Assembly: GCA_050181465.1 (NCBI GenBank)
Contig: JBFXDD010000012.1
Span: forward strand, 52,785-116,784
DNA: 64,000 nucleotides
Origin: JACRLW01 sp050181465
Lineage (GTDB): Bacteria; Planctomycetota; UBA1135; UBA2386
Direction: 5' to 3'
Position numbers and translations under genes: made by a program. Below, one piece after another: positions 43,799 through 51,716 of this stretch. Numbering within the stretch: the first letter of the stretch is position 1; every line of letters begins with the position of its first letter. The notes beneath the pieces are model-generated. The model was not told the origin of the DNA. It saw nothing but the letters and a program-made list of their open reading frames with translations, and made no database searches.

Positions 43799-44965
43799 TC
43801 ACGCAATGGCGTTCTGACCGGTGATCTCACGGCCGACGATCAAGCCGTGGATGTCGTGCGTGCCTTCGTAGGTGATGACCGACTCCAGGTTGCACATGTG
43901 GCGCATGACCTGGTACTCGTCGGTGATCCCGTTCGCGCCGAGCACGTCGCGCGCAAGTCTGCAGCACTCGAGAGCCATCCAGCAGTTGTTGCGCTTCGCC
44001 AGTGACACGTGACTGTGATGCAGGCGACCGGCCTCCTTGAGGCGGCCGAGGCGCCACGCGAGCAACTGTCCCTTGGTGATCTCGTTGATCATCCACACCA
44101 GCTTGTTCTGCACGAGCTGGAAGCCGGCGATCGGGCGATCGAACATGATGCGATTCTGGCTGTAGCGCAGCGCCTCGTCGTAGACCGCCATCGCCGAACC
44201 GACTGCGCCGAACGCGATCCCGAAGCGTGCCTGATTCAGGCACGACAAGGGACCCTTCAGCCCGATCGCTCCCGGCAGCAAGTTGGACTTCGGCACCTTG
44301 CAGTCCTGGAAGATCAGCTCGGAGGTGACCGATGCACGCAGCGAGAACTTGTTCTTGATCGTGTTGGTCGAGTAGCCCTTGGTGCCCTTCTCGACGAGGA
44401 TCATGCGGATCTCGTCGCCGAGCTTGCAGGACACGATCGCGACGTCGGCGACGCAGCCGTTGGTGATCCAGTACTTGGACCCATTGAGCACGTAGTGGTC
44501 GCCCTTGTCTTCGATACGCGTGAGCATCCCGCTCGGATTGCTTCCGAAGTCCGCTTCCGTCAGGCCGAAGCAACCGATCAACTTGCCGGCGGCCATGCCG
44601 GGCAGCCACTTCTGCTTCTGCTCCTCACTCCCATAGGCGTGGATGGGATACATGCAGAGCGACCCCTGCACCGACACGAAGGAGCGCAGGCCGGAATCGC
44701 CGCGCTCGAGTTCTTGCAGAATCAGTCCGTACGCGACCGGCGACAGGCCCGCGCAGCCGTAGCCGGTCAGGCTCGCACCGAGCACGCCGAGTTCGCCGAG
44801 TTGCGGAATCAGATCGGCCGGGAAGGTCGCAGCGCGGTTGTGCTGCTCGATCACCGGCATGAAGTTCTCACTGACCCAGTCACGCACGGTGTCGCGGATC
44901 ATCCGCTCCTCCTCGGTGAACAGGTCGTCGATCTGCAAGAAGTCGGCTGCCTTGAACTGGCTCAT
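43799..44965 (-). CDS. gcdH: glutaryl-CoA dehydrogenase
   Basis: This 388-aa FAD enzyme of the acyl-CoA dehydrogenase family oxidises and decarboxylates glutaryl-CoA to crotonyl-CoA in lysine and tryptophan breakdown. Diagnostic segments are 'SVQGSLCMYPIHAYGSEEQK', 'GCFGLTEADFGSNPSGM' (substrate/FAD loop), 'KYWITNGCVADV', and 'ITYEGTHDIHGLIVGREITG', where the Glu (about 365) is the catalytic base and the THDIH ending is typical of GcdH. Start ATG 44965 is chosen by homology; the frame upstream to 45049 is not typical. It is divergent from the EI24-like gene across 82 bp. Confidence 0.92.
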   Translation of the reverse strand: MSQFKAADFLQIDDLFTEEERMIRDTVRDWVSENFMPVIEQHNRAATFPADLIPQLGELGVLGASLTGYGCAGLSPVAYGLILQELERGDSGLRSFVSVQGSLCMYPIHAYGSEEQKQKWLPGMAAGKLIGCFGLTEADFGSNPSGMLTRIEDKGDHYVLNGSKYWITNGCVADVAIVSCKLGDEIRMILVEKGTKGYSTNTIKNKFSLRASVTSELIFQDCKVPKSNLLPGAIGLKGPLSCLNQARFGIAFGAVGSAMAVYDEALRYSQNRIMFDRPIAGFQLVQNKLVWMINEITKGQLLAWRLGRLKEAGRLHHSHVSLAKRNNCWMALECCRLARDVLGANGITDEYQVMRHMCNLESVITYEGTHDIHGLIVGREITGQNAIA

Positions 44966-45047
44966 GACGTGGGCGTGGTTTCGGAAGGGCCCGGCACGAT
45001 AGGCTCCCCGCGCAGGGAGGCAAAGCGACTCCCCCGCTCGAGTTCGC

Positions 45048-45971
45048 ATGGCGCACGATCCCCCGGTCCCACCCCGCTGCCCGGCCTGCGGCTACCCGCT
45101 CGCGATCGCCCCGTGCCCGCGCTGTGCCGGGCAGATCGTGGCCTACGGTTCGGGCGCGCCGATTCGGCCGGGGCGACGCGCCCTTGTCATCGAGTTCCTC
45201 GAGGGCTTCCTCGCCCTCCCGCACGCGCTCGGCCGCCTGTTCTTCGATCGCGCGTTCATCGGCAAGCTGAAGCTGCCCGTGGTCGTCGGCGCCATCGTGT
45301 TCCTGCTGGTGTTCGCCAGTCTCTTTGCGAGCGGCTACTTCTTCGCCGATCACCTTCTGGGGCTCCAGGGGATCTGGGCCTTCGTGGCCGGGGCCGGCGC
45401 CTTCCTGGTGGCGTTGTTCGTCACGTGGTTGCTGGCGCCGGTGCTCGGCGAGCTCGTCGCTTCGCCCTTCTTCGACGACCTCGCCGAAACGACCGAGCGG
45501 ATGCACACCCGTCGTCCGATGCCGGCGGTCGAAGTCGGCTTCGTGGCCGCGGTGCGCACGGGTGCGCGCAACGCCGGCAAGCTGCTGCTGATCCAGATCG
45601 CGTTGTTGTTGCCGGTCCTGCTGCTGGCCCTCACCGGAGTCGGCGCCGCGATCGCCGCCGTCATCAGCGCTTGGGCCTGCGCGATGGCCTGGTTCGACAT
45701 CCCCTGCGCGCGGCGTGGTTACGACTTCCGCGAACGGCTGGTGCTGCTGTGGCACAACCGCATGCGCGCGATCGGCTTCGGGCTCGCGTTCCAACTCGGC
45801 GTGCTGTTGCCGGTGGTCAACCTGGTGCTGTTGCTGCCCGCAGCAGCGGTGGCGGTCTCGCACCTCTTCTTTCGGTGCGAGAAGGTCAGCTTCGGTTCGC
45901 GGGCCGACGCGACAGGCGCAGTTCCAAGAGCGGCCGATCGTTCAGCGCCCGATCGGAATCGGTCCGGCTGA
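45048..45971 (+). CDS. EI24-domain membrane protein with N-terminal zinc ribbon
   Basis: This is a 307-aa protein. The first 30 residues hold two CxxC pairs ('CPACGYPLAIAPCPRC'), a zinc-ribbon-like knuckle. The rest is a multi-helix membrane domain with 'GFLALPHALGRLFFDRA', 'LLAPVLGELVASPFFDDLAE' and 'MAWFDIPCARRGYDFRERL', matching the EI24/CysZ (DUF540) family. CysZ of E. coli is a sulfate importer, but the wider family has no single known substrate. Transport is a family-level guess. The 3' end overlaps the convergent metallopeptidase gene by 30 bp. Confidence 0.82.
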   Translation: MAHDPPVPPRCPACGYPLAIAPCPRCAGQIVAYGSGAPIRPGRRALVIEFLEGFLALPHALGRLFFDRAFIGKLKLPVVVGAIVFLLVFASLFASGYFFADHLLGLQGIWAFVAGAGAFLVALFVTWLLAPVLGELVASPFFDDLAETTERMHTRRPMPAVEVGFVAAVRTGARNAGKLLLIQIALLLPVLLLALTGVGAAIAAVISAWACAMAWFDIPCARRGYDFRERLVLLWHNRMRAIGFGLAFQLGVLLPVVNLVLLLPAAAVAVSHLFFRCEKVSFGSRADATGAVPRAADRSAPDRNRSG

Positions 45972-48572
45972 GGAGTCGCCGAAGCCCGGCGGCGGTGCAA
46001 AGTAGGCCGCGACCGTTCCCGACTGTGCTCGCACCGTGGCGGCGAAGCTGCCGTCGCGGACCGGCACCGAAGCATTCGTGACCTCGTCGCCGGATCGACC
46101 CTTGGTGCGAATGGTCAGAATGACGTGGCCGCCATCCACCGGCGTCCGGTCACTATCGATGACGCGGCCGCGGACGCCGTTGTCGTTCCAGGCGAACTCG
46201 TCGATTCGAGTCGCCTTGCCGGTAGCTACCTGGGCACTCGTACCACCGAGCAAGACGATGTGGTGGCCATGCTCGTCGCCCGGATCCACGATCCAGGCAG
46301 AGATGGCAACGTCGTTCGGCGCACGCATCCACCGCTGCTCACGATCGTCAGGCCGTTCCCTGCCTCTCGATGAGCCCACGAACTCCAGCATCACGCCGAC
46401 CCGCGTCGTCTCGCCGGCATCGAGGTCCAACCATCGATGATCCAAGTAGGTGCGATACAGCGGGTTGGTCTGCTCGATGTCGAGATACACTCGCGTCTTG
46501 CGCGGGTACGGATTGCCGACCTCGACTTGGGTCCGAAGGCGCACCGCCGGTGATGCAGTCGATGAGATGAATCGGTCGTAGTTCGACTGAGCGAGGTTGT
46601 TGAGCTCGGTCATCTCCGCCACGGGCGTGACCCCGGGCGTGACGTACAGCGGTATCCGCACGACGATGCAGTAATGGCCGGAACTCGGCGCCAGCCAATC
46701 GGCTTGGAACTCGACGGTTGCGCCGGCAGCGATGTCTCGGGTATCGGCGCCGAGGAAGGTCTCGGGAGTGCCGCCCACGTTGTAGTTCTTGACGTAGAAC
46801 TCGACCCGCACCGCTGGAGCGTCGAGCGTTCCGTTGTTCTTGACCTTGGCAACCACCTGGTTGGGATTGCCTCCCCACGGCACGTTGAACCAAGCGGGAT
46901 CGACCCGATTTCGTTCGTTCCGAACCTCGATGTCGGCAGTCTGCCACGGGGGTGCACCCCAAGGCCGTATCGAAGGATCGGGCTTGCCGTTGACCCCATA
47001 GCGCACCCGAAGATCCGCATGGTTGCCGTCGATGCCGCTGACGTCCGCGCGGAATTCGACCGGGAAGGTCGGACTCGTCGTGTCGGTCTGGTGAAAGTCG
47101 TCACCGTTGTCGAGCACCGGGCCGTCACCGTCGGAATCGACGGGCAGCAGCAATGCGTAGGGCCGTGAGATCGGTGCGGTGAACGGTGCGGACACGACGT
47201 CCGTGCCCAGCACCCGATCGTTGGCCGGCAGTTCGCGGTCTCCGATCCGAGTCGGGTCGTCCGTGCGGTACTCGAAGTAGTAGTTCCAGCCATCCGTCAG
47301 CCGGATCTCGGCACCGGAGAAGGAACCCGCTGGCGGCGCTCCGAGGCTCGACGGCGCGAGGGACACCGTCTGATCCACGGGCGCACCCAGAGTCGCGAAG
47401 TCGAACGCACGAACCCACGAAGGATCGACCCAACCCAGACGGAGCTTGTGCGCGATGGTGAACTCCGGGAGCGCGCCGTCGGCGTGCATGAGATCCCAGG
47501 CATCGACGTTCCGTCCCGCAACGCCCGGCGTGTACAGGTCGCCCATGCCTAGGTTGTGGCCAAGTTCATGGGACGCCGTCTCCCAGATCCGCCGTGCATC
47601 TCGGACATCCCAGTCGAACGGCATCTGGATCGCGCCGAGCACGGACTTGCCGTCGCCGTTCACCCAACCACCCCAGGAACCGATCGAAGCGATCGGCCAC
47701 GCGAATCGATCATCGGCCCCACCGGTGCCGATCACACTCTGCGAGACCACCAGGATGGTGTCGTAGTTCGAGTAGTTGACGGCGGCGTCCGCCGCCGTCA
47801 TGGCGGCCTGAATATGCGCGCCGAATCCAGCCTCGGCGCCGACGGTCGCCCAGTCGCCAGCCATGGCGAAGGGGCCGAAGAAGTCGGCCGTCACGTCCAT
47901 CAGGCCGCGCGACGATTCCTGGTAGTAGCGGCGCAGACTGAAGGTCACGCCAGCCACGCCCTCCCCGTCGATGATGGCATCTCGCCAGTGATCTCGGATC
48001 GCATCGAAGTCACCGGGCGTCGTCGAGAAGCGCTGATCGGTCGTGTCCACGAACACGACCGCGATGCGCCGAGTCCCCAATGCAGGGTGGATGTTCACGT
48101 TCTGCGGTCCGGCGGGACCGCCGCCCCAGGCAGACGACGTGGTTCTCGGGTCCTCTGAGTGAATGACTACGGAGGGTCCGCGATCACCTGGCCCCACGTG
48201 ATCCGTGACCTGGAACGGCTCGGTATCGAGGATCGCTCCCGTTGCTCGATCCTTGACCGTCAGGTGGTAGCTGCCGGGCGTGGCTCCCGCGATCAGCACC
48301 ACGTCGGGGCGCTTCAGGTTGAAGGTCTCATCGCGCGAAGCGGAGACCACTCCCGCAGCAGCGCCCTCCACGACTTCGAACTGCAGGGAGTCGAAGGGAG
48401 TCTTCGGGTCGAGCTTCACTGGCACGCGCTGGTACGACCCGACGTACAGCGCCTCTCGTATCGGTTGCAGGTCGGCCGCAGCTGGCTTGCCGCGCCGAAC
48501 GGTGTTACAGGAGGTCACGATCGCAGCAACACAGAGCAACGCTGCTGCGACCTTGGTCGATGGTTCTTGCAT
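45942..48572 (-). CDS. zinc metallopeptidase lipoprotein (M6-like)
   Basis: This 876-aa protein starts at ATG 48572; the signal MQEPSTKVAAALLCVAAIVT is followed by SC, a lipobox with the lipidated Cys at 22. A peptidase core lies at about 125-420: 'RIAVVFVDTTDQRFST' near its start and the zinc motif SHELGHNLGMGD (HExxH, about 334) with a nearby 'AWDLMHAD' Met-turn-like element, an arrangement seen in M6 (immune inhibitor A-like) peptidases. Beta-rich modules follow, including a CARDB-like stretch ('VVAKVKNNGTLDAPAVRVEF') and a final carboxypeptidase-regulatory-like module ('RGRVIDSDRTPVDGGHVILT'). It is probably exported and lipid-anchored, degrading proteins outside the cell; the substrate is unknown. 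Confidence 0.8.
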   Translation of the reverse strand: MQEPSTKVAAALLCVAAIVTSCNTVRRGKPAAADLQPIREALYVGSYQRVPVKLDPKTPFDSLQFEVVEGAAAGVVSASRDETFNLKRPDVVLIAGATPGSYHLTVKDRATGAILDTEPFQVTDHVGPGDRGPSVVIHSEDPRTTSSAWGGGPAGPQNVNIHPALGTRRIAVVFVDTTDQRFSTTPGDFDAIRDHWRDAIIDGEGVAGVTFSLRRYYQESSRGLMDVTADFFGPFAMAGDWATVGAEAGFGAHIQAAMTAADAAVNYSNYDTILVVSQSVIGTGGADDRFAWPIASIGSWGGWVNGDGKSVLGAIQMPFDWDVRDARRIWETASHELGHNLGMGDLYTPGVAGRNVDAWDLMHADGALPEFTIAHKLRLGWVDPSWVRAFDFATLGAPVDQTVSLAPSSLGAPPAGSFSGAEIRLTDGWNYYFEYRTDDPTRIGDRELPANDRVLGTDVVSAPFTAPISRPYALLLPVDSDGDGPVLDNGDDFHQTDTTSPTFPVEFRADVSGIDGNHADLRVRYGVNGKPDPSIRPWGAPPWQTADIEVRNERNRVDPAWFNVPWGGNPNQVVAKVKNNGTLDAPAVRVEFYVKNYNVGGTPETFLGADTRDIAAGATVEFQADWLAPSSGHYCIVVRIPLYVTPGVTPVAEMTELNNLAQSNYDRFISSTASPAVRLRTQVEVGNPYPRKTRVYLDIEQTNPLYRTYLDHRWLDLDAGETTRVGVMLEFVGSSRGRERPDDREQRWMRAPNDVAISAWIVDPGDEHGHHIVLLGGTSAQVATGKATRIDEFAWNDNGVRGRVIDSDRTPVDGGHVILTIRTKGRSGDEVTNASVPVRDGSFAATVRAQSGTVAAYFAPPPGFGDSSAGPIPIGR

Positions 48573-48832
48573 GGGGAGCCTCGAGCGGAGGCAGGGTGGC
48601 GAAGCAGGAATGGGTTCGTCGCACTCGCCTCGACTCAGCACCAAGCGATGTCAGGCAGCGAAGTCCGTCGGGAATTCGCGCCCGGCGACCGTCCGCCGTC
48701 GATCGCGCGACGGTGATACGAGCCGAGCCACCTGCGAGTCCGAAGCTCGTTCGCCTGTCGCGCAGCAAGCGAGCGACCCGATCGGCACCGGAATCCGGGC
48801 GAACTCCCCGCTACCGTGACCCGCGCGCAGCC

Positions 48833-51001
48833 ATGAGCGAGAACCTGATCGTCACGTCAGCCCTGCCCTATGCGAACGGGCCGATTCACTTCGGCCACAT
48901 CGCAGGGGCGTACCTCCCGGCCGACGTCTTCGTTCGCTTCCGCAGGATGCGGGGCGACTTCGTGCACTTCGTGTGCGGCACCGATGAACACGGGGTGGCG
49001 ATCACGCTCAAGGCGGAGCAGGCCGGCGCCGACTACGCCAGCTACGTCGACCGCTGGCACGGTGAGATCGCCGCCACCATGGCCCGATTCTCGATCGAGT
49101 TCGACGTGTTCTCGGGAACAGCCCACCATCGCAACCCCTTTCACCGCGAACTCGCGCAGCAGTTCTTCACCGACCTGCTGGCGAACGGTTGGCTGGGCGT
49201 CCGCGAAGAGACCCAGTACTACAGCGAAGCCAGCAACCGCTTCCTGCCCGACCGATACATCCAGGGTTCCTGCTATCTGTGCGGTTTCGAGAAGGCCCGC
49301 GGCGACGAATGCCCGAACTGCGGCAAGTTCCTCGACGCCAAGCGCCTGGGGAATCCGCGCAGCACGATCGACGGTAGTGAGCCGGTCCTCCGCGCCACCA
49401 AGCACTGGTACCTCGATCTCGGCCGGGCCCGCGACGAATGGCTCCGCGCCTGGTTCGAAGGCAAGCGCGCGACGTGGAAACCGAACGTGGTCAACTTCGT
49501 GCTCGGGGATCTCGACGAACTGCGCGAACGACCGATCACCCGCGATCTGCCGTGGGGCGTGCCGGTGCCGTTGCCCGACACTGCAGGCAAGGTCCTGTAC
49601 GTGTGGTTCGACGCGCCGATCGGCTACCTGTCGATCAGCCGCCAGCACTTTCACGCCCGTGGCGAGCCGGAACGCTTCGAGCAGCTCTGGCGCGATCCCG
49701 CGACGAAGCTGTTCCATTTCATCGGCAAGGACAACATCACCTTCCACTCGGTGATCTTCCCGGCGATGTTGCACGGGACCGGCCGTGGCTGGGTGCTCCC
49801 CGAGAACGTGCCCGCGAACGAGTTCTTCAACCTCGAGGGCAGGAAGTTCAACACGTCCTCGGGTTGGTTCATCGAGAACGAGAGCGTCGCGGACATTCCG
49901 ACCGACGTCTTGCGTTGGGCGATCTGCTCGATGATGCCGGAGACGGCCGACTCGGAGTGGACCTGGACCGAGTTCCAAGCCCGTGTGAACGGCGACTTGG
50001 CGGACAACCTCGGCAACTTCGTGTCCCGCACGCTGCGATTCCTCGAGCGCTTCTTCGATGGCGACATCCCCGCGGAGGGTTCGGCGACCGAAGCCGACCA
50101 TGCGCTCCGCGCCGTAACCACCGCCCTCGCGGCCGAGGTGATCGAACACCTGACCGCGCTGCGATTCCGCCGCGCGCTCGGAGCGATCCTCGCTGTCGGC
50201 GCGGAGTGCAATCGTTACTACGACGCTCAGGCACCGTGGACGCTGGTGAAGGACAAGGTCGAACAACCCTCGGGCCGACAGCGAGCGGCGACGATCCTGC
50301 GCACGTGCTGCGACAGCATCGAATTGCTCGCAGCATTGGTGGCGCCGGTCATGCCGAACAGCTCACGAGCGATGCGCACGGCACTCGGGCTGACGGGCGA
50401 AGCCAAACTCGACGGCGATCGGGTCCGACTCGAGCTTCCGAGCGCCGGAGTGAAGTCCCCCCCGCTGACCGCGGCTCTGCCGAAGCAGCGCGACGAGCGC
50501 GGCGAGGAACGATCCGTGTTGTTCCAGAAGATCCCCGACAGCCGCATCGAAGCAGAGCGCGCACGACTGCTGGCGCGCGGGTCGACGCCGCCGGCTGCCC
50601 CGACTACGAAGGCACCCAGCTCCACTCAGACCACACCGACGACCACCTTGGAACCGACTCACGACCCCCTCGCCGCCACCATCGAGTTCGACACTTTCTC
50701 CGCAGTCGATCTGCGCGCCGGCACGATCGTCGCGGCCGAGCGGCACCAGAAGGCAGACCGCCTCCTGGTCCTCAGGGTTTCGTTGGGCTTCGAGACCCGC
50801 ACCATCGTGGCCGGGATCGCCAGCGCCTATGAACCCGCGGAACTGATCGGCAAGCGAGTGGTCGCGGTCGCCAATCTCGCACCTCGCGCGCTCCGGGGAG
50901 TCGAGTCGCAAGGCATGCTCCTGGCGACGGACGGCCCCGACGGCAAGCCGCGCCTGGTCAGCCCGGGCGAGGGTGCGCCGGACGGTCAGCGCGTGAAGTG
51001 A
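48833..51001 (+). CDS. metG: methionyl-tRNA synthetase
   Basis: This 722-aa class I synthetase charges tRNA-Met. 'SALPYANGPIHFGHIAGAYL' contains the HIGH-type motif (HFGH). A zinc knuckle 'CYLCGFEKARGDECPNCG' lies at about 146-165. The KMSKS loop is replaced by KFNTS in 'EGRKFNTSSGWF' (about 338). A central anticodon domain follows ('WTWTEFQARVNGDLADNLGN'), then a low-complexity Thr/Pro linker and a C-terminal EMAP/Trbp tRNA-binding domain (about 615-722, 'FSAVDLRAGTIVAAERH', 'VAVANLAPRALRGVESQGML'). Start ATG 48833 is set by homology. It stands divergent from the metallopeptidase gene, 260 bp apart. A 14-bp palindrome GAATCGG-CCGATTC follows the gene at 51020-51033. Confidence 0.95.
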   Translation: MSENLIVTSALPYANGPIHFGHIAGAYLPADVFVRFRRMRGDFVHFVCGTDEHGVAITLKAEQAGADYASYVDRWHGEIAATMARFSIEFDVFSGTAHHRNPFHRELAQQFFTDLLANGWLGVREETQYYSEASNRFLPDRYIQGSCYLCGFEKARGDECPNCGKFLDAKRLGNPRSTIDGSEPVLRATKHWYLDLGRARDEWLRAWFEGKRATWKPNVVNFVLGDLDELRERPITRDLPWGVPVPLPDTAGKVLYVWFDAPIGYLSISRQHFHARGEPERFEQLWRDPATKLFHFIGKDNITFHSVIFPAMLHGTGRGWVLPENVPANEFFNLEGRKFNTSSGWFIENESVADIPTDVLRWAICSMMPETADSEWTWTEFQARVNGDLADNLGNFVSRTLRFLERFFDGDIPAEGSATEADHALRAVTTALAAEVIEHLTALRFRRALGAILAVGAECNRYYDAQAPWTLVKDKVEQPSGRQRAATILRTCCDSIELLAALVAPVMPNSSRAMRTALGLTGEAKLDGDRVRLELPSAGVKSPPLTAALPKQRDERGEERSVLFQKIPDSRIEAERARLLARGSTPPAAPTTKAPSSTQTTPTTTLEPTHDPLAATIEFDTFSAVDLRAGTIVAAERHQKADRLLVLRVSLGFETRTIVAGIASAYEPAELIGKRVVAVANLAPRALRGVESQGMLLATDGPDGKPRLVSPGEGAPDGQRVK

Positions 51002-51208
51002 ACGCGGCGCGAATCGCGCGAATCGGCCGATTCTGAAGCCACGTGGAAACGAAGACGGGCGAGCACGCGGAGCGCACTCACCCGTTTCGTCCGTCCATCG
51101 GAGCCGAGAGTTCGTGGTCAGGCAGCCAAAGCTGCTAGACCGCGCGCAAACGGGCTCCGAACATCCAGGAGCGTAGATTCATGGGCCCCCAAGGGGAACC
51201 CAGGGCTC

Positions 51209-51406
51209 TCAGCTCGCGGCAGGAGCCGGCGCGGCCTTCGCCTTGCGACGGCCACCCTTCTTGCGGGTCGCCTTCTTGGCAGCGCCCTTCTTGCGGGTCG
51301 CCTTTTTCGCGGCGCCCTTCTTGCGGGTCGCTTTCTTGGCAGCGCCCTTCTTGCGGGTCGCCTTCTTCGCGGCACCCTTCTTACGAGCCTTCTTCTTTGC
51401 GGCCAT
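51209..51406 (-). CDS. Lys/Ala-rich histone H1-like protein
   Basis: This 65-aa protein is MAAKKKARKKGAAKKAT followed by repeats of RKKGAAKKAT and a tail rich in Lys, Ala and Pro. About half the residues are Lys/Arg. AAGGA lies about 9 bases before ATG 51406. The DNA holds four near-identical 30-bp units (51255-51374). Such very basic KKA-type proteins resemble the C-terminal tail of histone H1 and the bacterial Hc1/AlgP-type proteins, which bind and condense DNA. A nucleoid role is inferred from composition only. The repeat number is likely to vary between strains, keeping the frame. Confidence 0.75.
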   Translation of the reverse strand: MAAKKKARKKGAAKKATRKKGAAKKATRKKGAAKKATRKKGAAKKATRKKGGRRKAKAAPAPAAS

Positions 51407-51716
51407 TCCGTAGGTCCTTTTTGGTTTGCGTTCGAAGGAGCGGCCGCCCCGCGGTGGTTGCGGGCGCCAGGAACCGCTCGGGTCATTCGTTGATCGGCAC
51501 CAACGCGGATGGAATTCAGCGGAAAGTGCGATGGCATCACGAGATAGCACGATTCCGAAGCCGCCGGACGATTTGCGATTCGGTATTTTTTGAAGCACTC
51601 ATGATCTCGCGGCGATTGCTTCGCGAGAGATCGAAGGACTGTGGTGCGATCTCACATTTTTTCGAGCCGCGACTGAATTCCAGAGCTCGATCTGCCTTCG
51701 AACTACGATCGCGTGC
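51407..51716. other. AT-richer divergent intergenic region
   Basis: This 310-bp gap lies between the H1-like gene (minus) and the C25-like gene (plus). No gene is seen. The part 51541-51680 is noticeably AT-richer than the surroundings, with two T6 runs near 51586 and 51656. Between them is an imperfect hairpin: ATCTCGCG and CGCGAGAG around GCGATTGCTT, near 51604-51630. It should hold both promoters. The low GC and T runs fit a promoter or a site for a nucleoid protein, but no clear -35/-10 pair can be named. Confidence 0.4.

Noticed and set aside
51255..51374. 30-bp repeats as a CRISPR array
   Set aside because: Units are contiguous without spacers and encode a Lys/Ala repeat.
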